From contig OY294050.1 in assembly GCA_958510825.1 (NCBI GenBank), positions 9,463,340 to 9,527,339 of the forward strand: a DNA stretch of 64,000 nt, written 5' to 3'. Origin of the DNA: Brachypterus glaber. Taxonomy: Eukaryota; Arthropoda; Insecta; Coleoptera; Kateretidae. Below are positions 45,358 through 56,844 of the stretch, in pieces (positions within the stretch are counted from its first letter, which is position 1; every line of letters starts with the position of its first letter). The position numbers were made by a program, and so were the translations under genes. Below the pieces are notes generated by a model, which was not told the origin of the DNA, made no database searches, and saw only the letters and a list, made by a program, of their open reading frames with translations.

Positions 45358-46317
45358 GGCAATATATTCGCCATTTTCAGCAATCGATAACTCTGTTTTG
45401 ACATAACTATGGCATACCGTTAAACTACTGCTAATATGTTAAATTCTAATTACAATTTTTGGTAGAAAATCTGCCTTGGAGGGCCCTAATATTGTTTTTA
45501 CTAATATGTCAGAAATTAGGAACTTAGATACCGCTATATTCATTCTAATACCACGTATGGGATTTTTTAGTTAAAAGAGTTTTTGACTTTTGTGGACCTG
45601 CTTTTGAAGGTCTATCTATTCGTTCTAATCCCACGTATCAGAAAAAATTACTTCTCTATTTTATATATATAAATAACTCAAAACGCATTTAATAAATTAA
45701 ATTTCTAATTTGAGATAATTCGTTTTTCTTCTTTACTTCTATTAGAATAAAAGTAGTGAAATACTAATACGTTATACAGCTTCCTCATTTAATTTTTACC
45801 TTTAAGTATTTTTCTGGAGTTCTGATTTAGTACCAATTTTATAATATCAACACAGACCACAATAATATTATTTTTACGCTATTATTACATAACTTACCCC
45901 TATGGCACAAATGATCCCCTGTTGTTAACACAATATGTTTTGAGATTTAAGTAATTTTGAGATAGTCATAGTAGCTATTGGTATGTTAATTATAAATATA
46001 TTTTTGTTTTTGCATATTAATAAATAAATCCAATGGTCAGTGGAATAAATTTTTATTTTCAGTGTCGGCCGTATTTTGATTCGATAAAAATGCAAAGAAG
46101 ACTTAATAAAGTTGTGTGAAGCAAGTTCATCGGTCTCAGCGGGTTAGATGCTTCTTCCATTCTCGAGTAAGATGCCATACATAACAAAATAAATAAAGAA
46201 ACGTGTTAACACACTCTTAATATGACCGAGACACGAACACGTCTCGATATACTAAACTGCAATGTTTCTAATGTACAGAGTCATTCAAAAATATCACTTC
46301 AAGGTATATATGTTTTA
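45358..46317. other. Intergenic, nothing recognised
   Basis: AT-rich unique sequence. Confidence 0.35.
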
Positions 46318-46410
46318 ATGATTATAATATGATATTACCATATTACCATATTACCATATTATGGTAATATGATATTACAATATTACCATTTATTGTATGG
46401 TAATATAGAG
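46318..46410. repeat. (ATATTACC)n tandem and inverted repeat
   Basis: ATATTACCAT is repeated head to tail and then inverted as ATGGTAATAT, forming a self-complementary patch. Confidence 0.75.
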
Positions 46411-46652
46411 CCTTCTATATTTATGTCTTAAAAATTGAGAAAAATTAACAGATTATCTAGATTTTTCTGTAATAAAATGGTAATAATAAGGAGATCTAAG
46501 TAAAATGGAAATACGATTTTCTCGACGATTTTTGTCAGTGATGGACAAGATGTTAATTTGCTTTTTTTAAACACTGGTTATAACCTATTATTCCGAAATG
46601 GAATTCTCTTTACATTAATATCAATCAGGATCCAGGCCAATCTATATTTTAT

Positions 46653-47011
46653 AGTCCAGTCAAATAATAAATGTAAATTGCAATAAATTCACGCGGGCTG
46701 ATATTTTAAAGGGGGGTAGTGGATGGTAACAGTACCCTCCCGTTAGTTTTTCACCGGGTGATTTTTGTAAGGGGTGTCCGCTATCTTGAATTTTAGGTGT
46801 GAGTGAGGTTGTGATAAATATGCATCTTACGTTAAAAATGCATATAACCACGTTTGTTAAGGAGCAAATTCTAACAATTTTTGTTTAAATCAATTTTTTA
46901 CCCCTTACGCAAATCAGGCGGTAAAAAACTAACAGGAGTGTTCTGTTACCCTTTAAATATCATGCATTGATTGCAATTTCAACATAGGAATTCCTCTTAT
47001 TTGACTGGACT
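46653..47011. mobile_element. TIR element, AGTCCAGTC ends, 359 bp
   Basis: 15-bp perfect ends AGTCCAGTCAAATAA with inner arm words TGCAAT and ATATTTAAAGGG also inverted. A GC-richer interior has CACCGGGTG. Target duplication not resolved. Confidence 0.65.
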
Positions 47012-47317
47012 TAAGATCTGCAACCTAATTCTTGCGGCGTAATTATTAAACTGCATTTGGAAACATTTATTTTAATTTTTCTTTGCAGTGTTGAAAATAT
47101 TTTTACACTGTATAAAATAAAATCACATCTAGTCTTCACACCAGGTGTGTGTCAGATAACTCCAGGTTATCACACACCCACGAATCATGGTCTCCTGCGA
47201 CGATCTGATATTTACAACGTCTTTATAAGCCGACTCGATCGAAATTTTGTTCTATACTCCATGTATTTATTCTCTTCGCTAGATAAGAAGAGACTTTTTT
47301 TTGTAAACTGATTCTTA

Positions 47318-47525
47318 GGGAACGTTCAAGTATTACGTAAAGCAAAATGTACCATGATTCATATACGTCATACCTCGGTTCTCACGTTATTCATAGCTGT
47401 ACCCCCGCCCTATTAGGGGGGTAGCCAAAATATGAAATCTCTATAATCTATAATAACGCGAGAACCGGGGTATGAAGTGTATGAATTTTGGTAAAATTTG
47501 CGTTACGTAATAGTTTAACGTTCCC
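47318..47525. mobile_element. PIF-like foldback MITE, GGGAACGTTC family, complete
   Basis: 208 bp from GGGAACGTT to AACGTTCCC, flanked by TTA on each side (47315-47317, 47526-47528). The arms CGGTTCTCACGTTAT and ATAACGCGAGAACCG fold around GGGGGGTAGCC. TTA target and G-rich ends suggest PIF/Harbinger. Confidence 0.75.
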
Positions 47526-47528
47526 TTA

Positions 47529-48057
47529 AAGGAAATGACCACTTTTAAAGGGTAATTTTTAGAATAATTTTCACTTTATAACTTAGAAACAATTTAACTT
47601 ATCGGCATAAAATTTTCACTACAATACAAAACTAATAAATTTATTTATTTATAAATACTATCCTGTCTTAGGATAAAAAATAACCTCAGTCAATTTAACG
47701 AAAAAAGCTTAATTTTTCCAAGTTTTCGATTGAAGAATTAACAATTTTTCCGAGAAAACAATTGATGACCAAAAAAAGGACATCAGCTCAATTTTTCATC
47801 ATTTTCGACTGAAGAATTATCAAATTGGTTTTTGCCCCCCGACCATATCTCTGAATACTACGGAGATAATACTAAGGTATCCGAAGCAGCACATATCTCC
47901 ATGGCTTGTTATAATATACAAGGACAATGAGACGATGAAAGCAAAAAGGATGAGATTTTTATGTGGTCAATTTACATATCTCATCAACATTAGTGTCATC
48001 TGAAGTTTATTGGAAGTATCAGAAATAAAAATATGATGTATTTTGAAATAAAAAACT
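47529..48057. other. Intergenic, nothing recognised
   Basis: AT-rich unique sequence. Confidence 0.35.
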
Positions 48058-48545
48058 ATTTTTACTTTCCACAAGGAAAGTCTTGCGCTAGTAAAAAAAA
48101 CTGATGCCAAAACAAAATAATACTTTCCCCTATAGGCCTACGTTCATTAAAATCAAAAAAGAAAAAAATAAAAAAAAAAATAAAAAAAAAATTTAGATTT
48201 CAAAAATTTTTTTTTCAAAAATTCTTTTTTCCTAAAACAAAAAATAAATTGATTTTTTTAAAATTGTTTTTACCCTATTTTACCCCGTTTTACCCCCTTA
48301 CCTCAATCCGACTTTTACCAAAAACGATCCCAGCCTATAACTTTGGATAATCACCTATGGTTCAAATTTGAAGTCTTTAGCCCGAAACGTTCTTGAGTTA
48401 TCGTGGTCACAAATTTTCCGGACACACAGACAGACCGACAGACCGACAGACCGACAGAGACCAACAGACCGACAGACCGACCGACCGACGACCGACCGAC
48501 CGAACGACCGACCGACCGACCATATTGGATATAAAACGTCCAGAA
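48058..48545 (+). mobile_element. TIR element with ACCGACAG microsatellite
   Basis: Opens TTTTTACTTTCCACAAGG and contains TTTAGCCCGAAACG..TTGAGTTATCG and GGATATAAAACGTCC as in 7551-7822. A (GACC/GACAGACC)n run occupies 48420-48520. The right end is not clear. ORFs over the microsatellite are artefacts. Confidence 0.5.
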
Positions 48546-48741
48546 ACGTGAAAAAAGCAATAAATCATTATTTACGAATCAAACCCCATTAACACCAAAT
48601 TGATTTTTGGATATTTTACAGTGGATGAATAATATCCATTAAGATTTGCGTACATTAATTTTAAAACTGACCTATATTTTTTGTTTTATGTACTATTAAA
48701 ATAATTTTCTCTACAAATAAAAGAATACAAGTATAGTTCTC

Positions 48742-48905
48742 CGCATGAAAGAAAGTCTCCGACGTAAGGGGGAGGAATCATTCCCGCTCTCTTCTTTGCG
48801 TCAAGAGCGTTATAAGGTGTGCGTGCTTACAATGGACCTCCCACTTGCACACACATTCCAAACATTTTTCCCGTAGCCACAGATCCGTGCTTCAAACTAT
48901 ACTAC
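48742..48905 (+). repeat. ~170-bp repeat with AGTATAGTT ends, copy 2
   Basis: Inverse of 14541-14712 with roughly 85% identity over its length; the flanks are unrelated, so the copy boundaries are real. Confidence 0.55.
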
Positions 48906-49932
48906 TCACTGAAACACTCTTTATATTAAAATATTTTGAAACATAAATTTATTGTATTATTTGTGGAAATATACATAAAAATATCTTATTACGTATAGAC
49001 AATAGCAAAAAACGTACCGACGAAATTCCAGTAAAAGTATTTAAAAATAAATGGTTCCTTTTTGTTATATCGACTACTGTATACCACACTTTTGTAGTTG
49101 TATTAAATGCCGACTGATTAATGACCCTAAACTGTAGTATTGTCAATAACCATAATATTTGCCAAAAGTATACATTACAACAAGTGGGCATACATTTCAA
49201 AGTCGGCAAAATACAGACTAAAAACATACATTATTTTAAGGCAGTTCATAAATTATATGGTTTTTCTGTGAAAACAATAAAAAACCTAACGATGAAAATA
49301 TGAAATTTTGGTTAATGGTACCTACTTATATTACATTTTTAAAAATATTTAAAGATTTTTTAAACTGAATACTCAAATTTACTGGTAATTACTGTAAAAA
49401 TATTAGATTTTTGTTGTTTTTGCAAAATATTTGTAAAATTTAATAGATTTTACATGTAATTTGAAAGAAGGCCCTTCTCTGGATCTTTGAAACTAAGATA
49501 TTTCAAGGAATCATTTTTTCAGTACAACAAAGATTTTTTAACTTGGTAAAAAACCTTGCAAGGCCAAGGGTTTAATTTTAAAGTCTTCAAATAAAAGCTT
49601 TCTAGAAATATCCAACTTTTATTTAAAAAATAACTTTTATTTTAAAAATCAACTTTTATTCTACATTTATGTTCCCCGCGTTATTCTTGCATAGGGGGAG
49701 AAAAATTAACTTTTTACCTAAAGGTGACTATATTATATTACAATTTTTTAATGCAATACTAAATTGTCTGAATTTTCTGTGTACAGATAGAATAATAGAT
49801 AAAACAGAGTGTCCGTAAGTATGATTATCAGTACTCGGCGAATTTCCAGTCCTCGCATAGGCGCCGCGTCAACTCTAGCACGGGTTTTAAATATTTACAT
49901 TTTTAATGTTTTTATCTTTATCGTAAAAATGG
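48906..49932. other. Intergenic, nothing recognised
   Basis: AT-rich unique sequence with short unsupported ORFs. Confidence 0.35.
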
Positions 49933-49979
49933 TATTATATACCTCAAACTTGTTACAATAACGTTTGGTTGTACTATTT
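49933..49979 (+). repeat. 47-bp repeat shared with 62729-62775
   Basis: TATTATATACCTCAAACTTG..TTGGTTGTACTATTT is identical at both places. Here it directly precedes the SINE head. Confidence 0.8.
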
Positions 49980-49989
49980 ATATTTTTAT

Positions 49990-50270
49990 GGGAGGATTGG
50001 TGTAGTGGACTACCGCGTCGTACCTGACGAGTTTACTACACAAATAGCGTGAGTTCGATTCTCACCGGCGCCGATTTACTTTTTTTCAGTTAATTAATAA
50101 TTGAAATTTGGCGAAGGCGTAAGTGAAGCGGACACTCCCTATAAATTGGTTCGAAAGTCAATTAAAGCCGGTGGTTCCCTATACTACTAGCCCACACAAG
50201 TCCTGGACTTAGGGGATGCTTAATTAAGTAGAATAGTACGAGGTTAAACAACAACAAAATGTAAAAAAAA
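49990..50270 (+). mobile_element. tRNA-derived SINE, family 1, copy 2
   Basis: The head GGGAGGATTGG starts the unit. A box TGGTGTAGTGG (49998-50008) and B box GTTCGATTC (50053-50061) both match the pol III consensus, and the T-stem GTGAG/CTCAC is perfect. The body matches 12044-12334 inverted. The tail is A-rich. Intact promoter boxes mean it could still be transcribed. Confidence 0.85.
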
Positions 50271-50931
50271 AGATTATTTCTAGATATTTCTGTCAGTGTA
50301 CTTGTGAAGTAAGTTTAATTCAAAGAAATAACCTTATCCAAATCCAGATGATTAAAGAATATTATTTACATATTTTTAATATATTTACAAGAATTCTACA
50401 TAATCCTTAACAAGTTAAGCATTAAACAATATGTATGTTCAAATAGGCGTCAATAAAGCTTTATAAAGGTAATTCAAACAAAATGGTTATTACTTCTAGT
50501 TTCTATTTAAATTCATGGTTTTATCCATATCTGGGCAGGTATTTATATTGGGGGGTGGTATATTCAATATAATTGTGGTTTGGATTAAAGAAAATCTGAC
50601 CACAAGATTAAGACTTAAGACTCTTAATGTTTAATTTTCATTAAAAATATGTTTATTTTCACAGAAAAATTAAGGAATTCTTGTAATAATATATTTATAT
50701 TTAGGTATTTCTGATCAAAACCACTTTATGTTGGTACCTACTTCTAGCAGGGTATTTGACTTAAATATCTAAACACTGTATTTTAAATACGGTATACCGT
50801 ATTACCGGTATTAGGCATTGATACTGATTTTAACTAGCCCCTTTGAAAGAGATTAAATTTTAATCTTCAGTAATTTCTTAAATACAGTTCGAAATCTTTG
50901 ATTAGGTGGTACCTGATAAAATATATGAATA
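50271..50931. other. Intergenic, nothing recognised
   Basis: AT-rich. Contains the 18-bp palindrome AATACGGTATACCGTATT at 50786-50803. Confidence 0.4.
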
Positions 50932-50933
50932 TA

Positions 50934-51628
50934 CAGGGTGATCAATAACTGGCATGCCAAAAAATAACAATAAAAGTTCCTATAAAGGTTGGTCCGGAAA
51001 TGAGCCCTAAGGGAGCTATGGCCCTTTAAAATTGTAATAAAAATATATGTTTTTAATTAATAACTAGTACCCTTTAAGCTAGAGCGACGAACTTTTGCAT
51101 GTATACTAGTATTAATAAGGGCAATAAGTTTATGTTAATTTATTTTTTAAACTTATCCAGAGGCGTGCCTAGACGGACAAAACATGTGCGGCTTAACACA
51201 TTTTTGCCCCAAACTTTTTTATGTGTAGTATTTTTTGGATTTTTTTTGTAAAAAATATAGATTTCTTGAGTAAAAATACATAAAAAATGTCATATATGTC
51301 ACTGTAGGAGCAACTGTTTTCAAAAAAATACAATTTAGAGGAAGTAACATTTTGTGCCACCAAAAACGTTACTTTTTAAAAGGCTATTACTCCTTTAATA
51401 TTAAATTTAGGTGTTTTGGTGAAGAATACTTTTTTGCTCAGTTTTAAATGAAGAGTCACCCTGCAGCATTAAAATTTTGTTGATGCTCTTATTTGTTCCC
51501 CAGTCATCTTCGAAGGCCCGTAGCTCCCTCAGGGCTCATTTACGGACCACCCTTTATGAAAACATTTTCATATTTTTGGATGTAGAATCACCTCTTAAAT
51601 TTTGGCATGGCAGTTACTGATCACCCTG
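50934..51628. mobile_element. TA-flanked TIR element, 695 bp (ACAGGGTG family)
   Basis: Ends CAGGGTGATCAATAACTGGC and, inverted, CAGGGTGATCAGTAACTGCC, each next to TA (50932-50933, 51629-51630). The interior shares AGGCGTGCCTAGACGGACAA with 17304-17751 and GCCACCAAAAACGTTACT with 55559. Longest member here; no transposase. Confidence 0.75.
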
Positions 51629-51677
51629 TATATTTTTCTTGAATTCCTGTATTTTCTATGAAATAATGCAAGAATTA

Positions 51678-51765
51678 AGGCCTATCCAGAAGCTTGCATA
51701 AGAACATAAAACATAACAATGCGATGCCGTGGTTGGCTTACAAGATACATGGCGGCATTTGCCGC
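51678..51765 (+). repeat. Truncated MITE of the AGGCATATCC family
   Basis: Starts AGGCCTATCCAGAAGCTTGC, as in the left arm of 1266-1411, and is cut off after GATACATGGCGGCA. Confidence 0.6.
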
Positions 51766-51774
51766 TTTATTATT

Positions 51775-51820
51775 GCCGCAGATCAGGCATTGTAATATAT
51801 TAAATTGCCTGATCTGCGGC
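51775..51820. repeat. 15-bp perfect hairpin
   Basis: GCCGCAGATCAGGCA and its inverse around a 16-base AT loop, replacing the missing right arm of the adjacent MITE. Confidence 0.7.
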
Positions 51821-52200
51821 ACCGGTTACCAATGATGATGTTGATGAAGGAGAAAGTCTTGATTCGACTTAACATCGGTGTTTTACAAATAAATTTATAT
51901 ATTTTCTGGCTTCAACTGATTTGTAATTAATATTATTTAAAGTAGATCGCAGCATCTTACCGAGTTCGATAGCAATTCCATATCAAAATAAGTTCAAGCT
52001 GTGAAATGTTCACAGTAAGGCTAAAGAATATACAAGCCCTGAAGACAGGTAACGCTTCGTATCTTGTAGTATACTTTCTGTAATAGTTATTTGTGTGCCA
52101 GAACCCTAAGAATTTTATAGACTTTCTTTGACATACGAGGTAGTATCCGCATCAAAAAAAGTAGGAAAGCGGTTTTTTAATGATGTAAATATACGTTTAT
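51821..52200. other. Intergenic, nothing recognised
   Basis: AT-rich unique sequence; ATGATGATGTTGATGA near 51832 is a short low-complexity run. Confidence 0.35.
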
Positions 52201-52202
52201 TT

Positions 52203-52242
52203 CTTCTTCTTCTTCTTCTTCTTCTGCTTCTTCTTCTTCTAG
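52203..52242. repeat. (CTT)n microsatellite
   Basis: TTCTTC run with one GC interruption; it gives poly-Leu and poly-Arg ORFs on opposite strands, not genes. Confidence 0.9.
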
Positions 52243-54129
52243 TAATAAATCGGCTGCATACAATGATGTCAATAGAAATTTTTATTCGTTTTTGCAATAG
52301 GCAACGTCGATGGTCAATAAATGACGGTTCTTATACATAACCTCAAATAATATACCCTGTCATTAATGAGAAACTCACCATCAAGATGTTATGTATATCT
52401 AAGACAGGATAGCATTACTTTTTCTTTGCCTTAAACTTACTGTCAAGCATGACATAACCTAATATTAAGAGACCAATTTAAATTGTTAAAATATCAAAAA
52501 TATGTAGGGTTCGTTGCTAATTTCGAAAATTCTTAGAATCATACAGCATTCTTAATATTTATTTTAAAAATATTTTAAGGACTGTTTTGTGCTATCCGGG
52601 ATGCTTTTATCTGCAGACCTGCTAAGAGTATAATAAAAAGTCGACTAACTCAACACAGCATTCTCGATGTCGGCCAAACTGTTTATAGATATGTAATTTT
52701 TAATAATTCGCAGTTATTTATACGATTTCACAGTGTGACCAAGTCGAACATTCGATTTAAATGTAAATTTTTAGTTTAACATACGTTAAACAAAATTAAA
52801 GAAACACTAGTTTTTATTTTAAAATAAATATCATAACATCACGTGTAAAAGGATTTTTTATTGCATACGAATATAAGTTATACTGTACAAAATAAGGATA
52901 AAAAGTATGAAATTAGGTATACATGATTCTATATTTTTATTCCTCAGCTATATCTCTGTATACAGGATGTCCAGTAAATGATGTCATTAATTTTAAGGGG
53001 TGATTCTACATAGGAATATATGAAAAAAAGTTTCTATAAACATATGTCTAATAATGCGTCGTAAGGGAGCTAAGCCCCTTTGAAACTGGTTAAAAAAATT
53101 CGGTTTTTATTTAATAACTAAGGAACGCTTTGAGGTACAACGAGGTACAACGAGGTTTTGCACGTAAACTAATAATAATAAGGCCCATCTTCGCATGTTA
53201 TTTTCATGTACTTATTTTAATTAGAGGTGATTAAAACGGGGGATCTCTATTAGTTTTTCATCCCAAACTTTTTTCTTTGTATTTTTTTTTTTTTGTAATT
53301 TTATTTTTGGAATATGATTCCTCAGGTCAAAATACATACACAAAAGGATAATTTGCAGTCATAGTTTTAATATACTATATTACTACGTAATTAGAGATTT
53401 TCCCCGTTTATTTTTAGTTCGGACCGTTTTTATTTTTTTTTTGATATATTGTTTAAATAATTTGCTCCAGCTCAAATATTGTAGCAATTTTGCGCAACCT
53501 TATAAGAAAAGAAGTAGGTACACTAATACAATTTAGGTGTATATTTTTTGTTGTATAAAACAACGTTTTCAGTTCCAAGATATACCTACAAGTAATGTAT
53601 GCGTTTGCTTTAGCTACCGACAAAACAAACAAAAAAGAGAAAATTCCCATTCTGTTTCGTAAATATTTCCAGTAGACCTTATTTAATAATCGATCCTTAT
53701 TGTCGGCACTATCTCTACAGTCACAAAGTCAATAGAGACATTAGCAGATCAGTATAAAGACATCAAGACTACCGGTTACCCGACTACCTCCGCCCACTAC
53801 GATTTTCAAAACGGTACCGACAAGCAAAGGTGCTTTGATTAATGACCTATCTGGTATTTGGTTTGGATAAATAGACTTTTTGCGTTTTGTTACGACATTT
53901 TTGTATTATTTTGAGGAATAAACTTGTATCCAAGAAGTGCCGACACAAGTAGTTTTTGGAATAATGGCTAAAACGTTAACATACCTTCTAAAAATAAGCC
54001 TTGAAGATTGTAGCTGATTTGCAATATATAATTTTTTCTGTAGAAAATTGTTATTAGTAAGAAGTTATTTTATAACTGATCATTTATAAATTATGCCGAT
54101 TTAAAAATAACTTACCTGACTACTCCTAG
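52243..54129. other. Intergenic with a TIR-family remnant
   Basis: 52965-53100 (ACAGGATGTCCAGTAAATGA, then AGGGGTGATTCTAC and AAGGGAGCTAAGCCCC) is a decayed end of the ACAGGG family. No gene recognised. Confidence 0.4.
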
Positions 54130-55323
54130 GGGAACGTTCAAGTATTACGGAATGCAAAATTTGGCCTTTTCGACCCCCACCCCCAATCTAACGCGGCTTA
54201 AAATTTCAAGACCCCCCACTCCCCCTCCCATTTGTTAAGTAACATTTTTTTTACAAAAAGTAAAGCAATTAAAAGGAAATTTTGCTTAGATATTGCTTCC
54301 GTGTTTTACTCAAAAACCGGTCTGAGATAATTTCGGCAACCGGTTAACTGAAAACCGGTTATTGCCTATGGTTTCCATGTCTATTTTTTTTTTGTTTGGA
54401 GGATTTAGTGAACGCCGTGTGCAATAAAATTTGCAACGAATCCGTATCTTACGCCTAGATCATTGTTAAAAACGTGATCCAATAAACATTTTATAAGTTT
54501 ATAATTTTTTAAGTGTGACGTAATATTTTTACTGGAACCCACCCGAACGATCGAACATCTTCAAAGGAAAAAACATTTGCAATAAAAAAAATTAAAAACA
54601 AAAAATAACGATCCTATTTTAAAATTAAATAGACATTGTTTAATGGACATTTTTAAAAATAAAATTTAAAATTTAAATAATAATAAGCACTGCTTTAACA
54701 ATTTAAAGAAATTTTCTGACAAAAACATGAAATAAATTGAAGTGAATAAATTGTATCTACTAAAACAAATGGTGATATTAACAGTAAAATGCAATTTTTG
54801 AAACATTTGCTAGTTAATTTTCTATTATCCGTGTTGACATCTCCCGCTGGGAAACAAGACAAAAACAACAAAAATACATTAGCAATTTTTAGAAAACTAT
54901 CATGAGATTGTGTCAATCTGGTCCATAAATTACTTTTCAAAAGGGAACCGATATATTTTTAGATAATATTTTTTCTTTTTTCTGAAAGATGCAAGTCAAT
55001 ATCATAGGAAGAAATATTATTTTGTTTTACTTTGGCACCAACCCCCAAAACAATCTTTTAGAATAAGGATGGTTGATGCTTCCTTTTTTTTTTTTTTTTT
55101 GAATTTTTTCTGGGTTAACGAAAAAAAAACACTAAATCCTTTTTACTTATTTAATCGGAGCTCTATTTTCAATAAATTTTTTATAGGTATGGAAAAAAAT
55201 TCAAGCAACATGTTGAGTAACGTTACTCTGCGTTACAGAGGGGGGTTGGGTGTAAAAATGTTATGTAACACTTAAAAAATTATAAACTTATAAAATGTAC
55301 TCGATCACGTTTTTAACAATGAT
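54130..55323. mobile_element. Possible larger element with long inverted repeats
   Basis: Starts with the GGGAACGTTCAAGTATTACG end known from 14781 and 47318. The arms at 54459-54523 and 55261-55323 are inverted copies (ATCATTGTTAAAAACGTGAT.., TTATAAGTTTATAATTTTTT) about 740 bp apart, extended outward by CAACGAATC.GTAT words. G-rich blocks near both ends also pair. Internal sequence is AT-rich without a transposase. Nesting makes the true ends uncertain. Confidence 0.45.
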
Positions 55324-55429
55324 ACAGATTCGTTGAAACTTTTAACATGTTTACTAAATCTTTTAAACAAAAAAAAAATAGAGTAGTGGTAAGGGTAGTG
55401 GTTACCAGAAAAAAAAACTTTGTACTTAC

Positions 55430-55558
55430 CGGATCCGGCAAGTACAAAAATTGTTCCCTTACCAGATTTCTTGTTCCAGGAACCAGAAATATAGTTTTGT
55501 ATTAACTGATTGCCACCGGTTGCCGCAATCAGACCTTCGTTTTCTTGGATTTTATGAA
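55430..55558 (-). other. Candidate internal coding exon, phase 1-1
   Basis: On the minus strand a 129-nt segment, open throughout, lies between an AG acceptor (TTTACAG) and a perfect donor G|GTAAGT. It encodes 42 complete codons plus split codons at both ends; the peptide contains ENEGLIAATGGNQLIQNY and SGKGTIFVLAGS. Base composition is more GC-rich than the flanks. No family was recognised. The sequence just upstream belongs to an ACAGGG-family repeat, so it may be a gene fragment carried by a transposon. The acceptor tract is weak. Confidence 0.3.
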
Positions 55559-55800
55559 CTGTAAATTTTGTGCCACCAAACATGTTACTTTTTAAAAGGC
55601 TAGTACTATTAAATTTAGTTGTTTCGGTGAAGAATCCTTTTTTGCTTAGTTTTAAATGAAGAATCGCCCTGCAGCATTAACATTTTATTGGTGCTTTTTT
55701 GTTCCCCATTCGATATGTCTATCTTTAAAGAGCCATAGCTCCCTTAGGGCTTATTTCCTGTTCTTTCGTTGGTTTTTCATGTTTTGTGATGTAGAATCTT
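55559..55800 (+). repeat. Fragment of the ACAGGG TIR family
   Basis: TTTTGTGCCACCAAACATGT, GTGAAGAATCCTTTTTTGC, CCTGCAGCATTAAC and GGTGCTTTTTTGTTCCCC follow the order seen in 50934-51628 and 17304-17751. Confidence 0.65.
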
Positions 55801-56840
55801 CCCCTTTATTTAGTGACAAAATACTGCAAACACCTTGAATACTATAATGATAGTATTATAATAGTACTAAAGTTTATTTTTTTAAGGTATAGTTATTTTA
55901 AATTTGCCGCTAAATACTCCACAAAGTCCGATTTACACTGAAGCATGTGGCTTGTTTTGAATGTCAACATAACCAAATTTTATAATTTTTGTTTACTTAC
56001 TTTGTTTTTATGATGTTTTGATGTAAAAAAAGAGAATTGATAAAGCTGTTGCTAAAAACACTTTTGTAATCCTTTAGAAACAAAATTTGCTTATAAAATC
56101 GCTTTTATTCCAATAATTTAGAGGAATAAATCATTGTTTTGTTCTCGTTAATGGAGCGTCAACGCTTTACGGTTGTGTAAATTGGGCCTAGTCATTTCGC
56201 TTACGACGCATGCGTGTCTTACGTTGCTATGGTAATTTCGAGATTGTTTACAAGCGGGAAGGTTTAAAAAAATAAACTTTAGTAGTGTTATTTATACGCC
56301 ATTTTATTTCGTTGTATTATTATTTTTTTAATTGTCGGAGCTATAGCCATATATGTGTTTTTCTGAGAAGGTGTGTAAGCTATAATTATACAAGTCAGCC
56401 GACTATGATACAATTTTTTATATTATTCCACGATTTGTAAAGAAAACTTACTGTTCATTATTTTTAATAATCTAATTATTTTTATTGTGATGAATCATCA
56501 CCGATCATAACGTTTTGTTTTATTTAACGGTTTGCATCTGTTTTTATTGTTTGGTTATACTTTTTTATTCTCTATTTGATGACATGTTAAAAGCATCAAC
56601 TTAAAAAATAAAATGTCAAATTTTCTTCTTTGTTGTATTTTTTAAATGCTAACCATTGTTTCAAATCGTATAATTATTTATTTTTCACACTCGATATTTT
56701 TTTCTCTTCCTTTATATTTTTCTTCCATTTTTTTACTGCTTAATAATCTGCTTAATAAACAGAAAAAAACAATTTTATTTATTCAAATAAAATAACATAA
56801 AATAAAAAAACATGAACAAAAAATTATTTAATAAAACAAA
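55801..56840. other. Intergenic; short GC island
   Basis: Mostly AT-rich. 56150-56250 is GC-richer, with GACGCATGCGTGTC (an NRF1-like palindrome) and no repeat copy. No gene recognised. Confidence 0.35.
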
Positions 56841-56844
56841 ACAC

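Noticed and set aside
48350..48400. GCCCGAAACG near a short stem, considered as another hammerhead
   Set aside because: No CTGANGA core precedes it and no stem I partner follows.
48420..48530. Regularly repeated GACAGACC run, considered as a CRISPR-like array
   Set aside because: Units are 4-8 bp without spacers; it is a microsatellite in a eukaryotic repeat.
49990..50075. Possible tRNA gene on the plus strand
   Set aside because: Good boxes and T-stem but no complementary acceptor arms; the sequence recurs inverted at 12 kb as a SINE.
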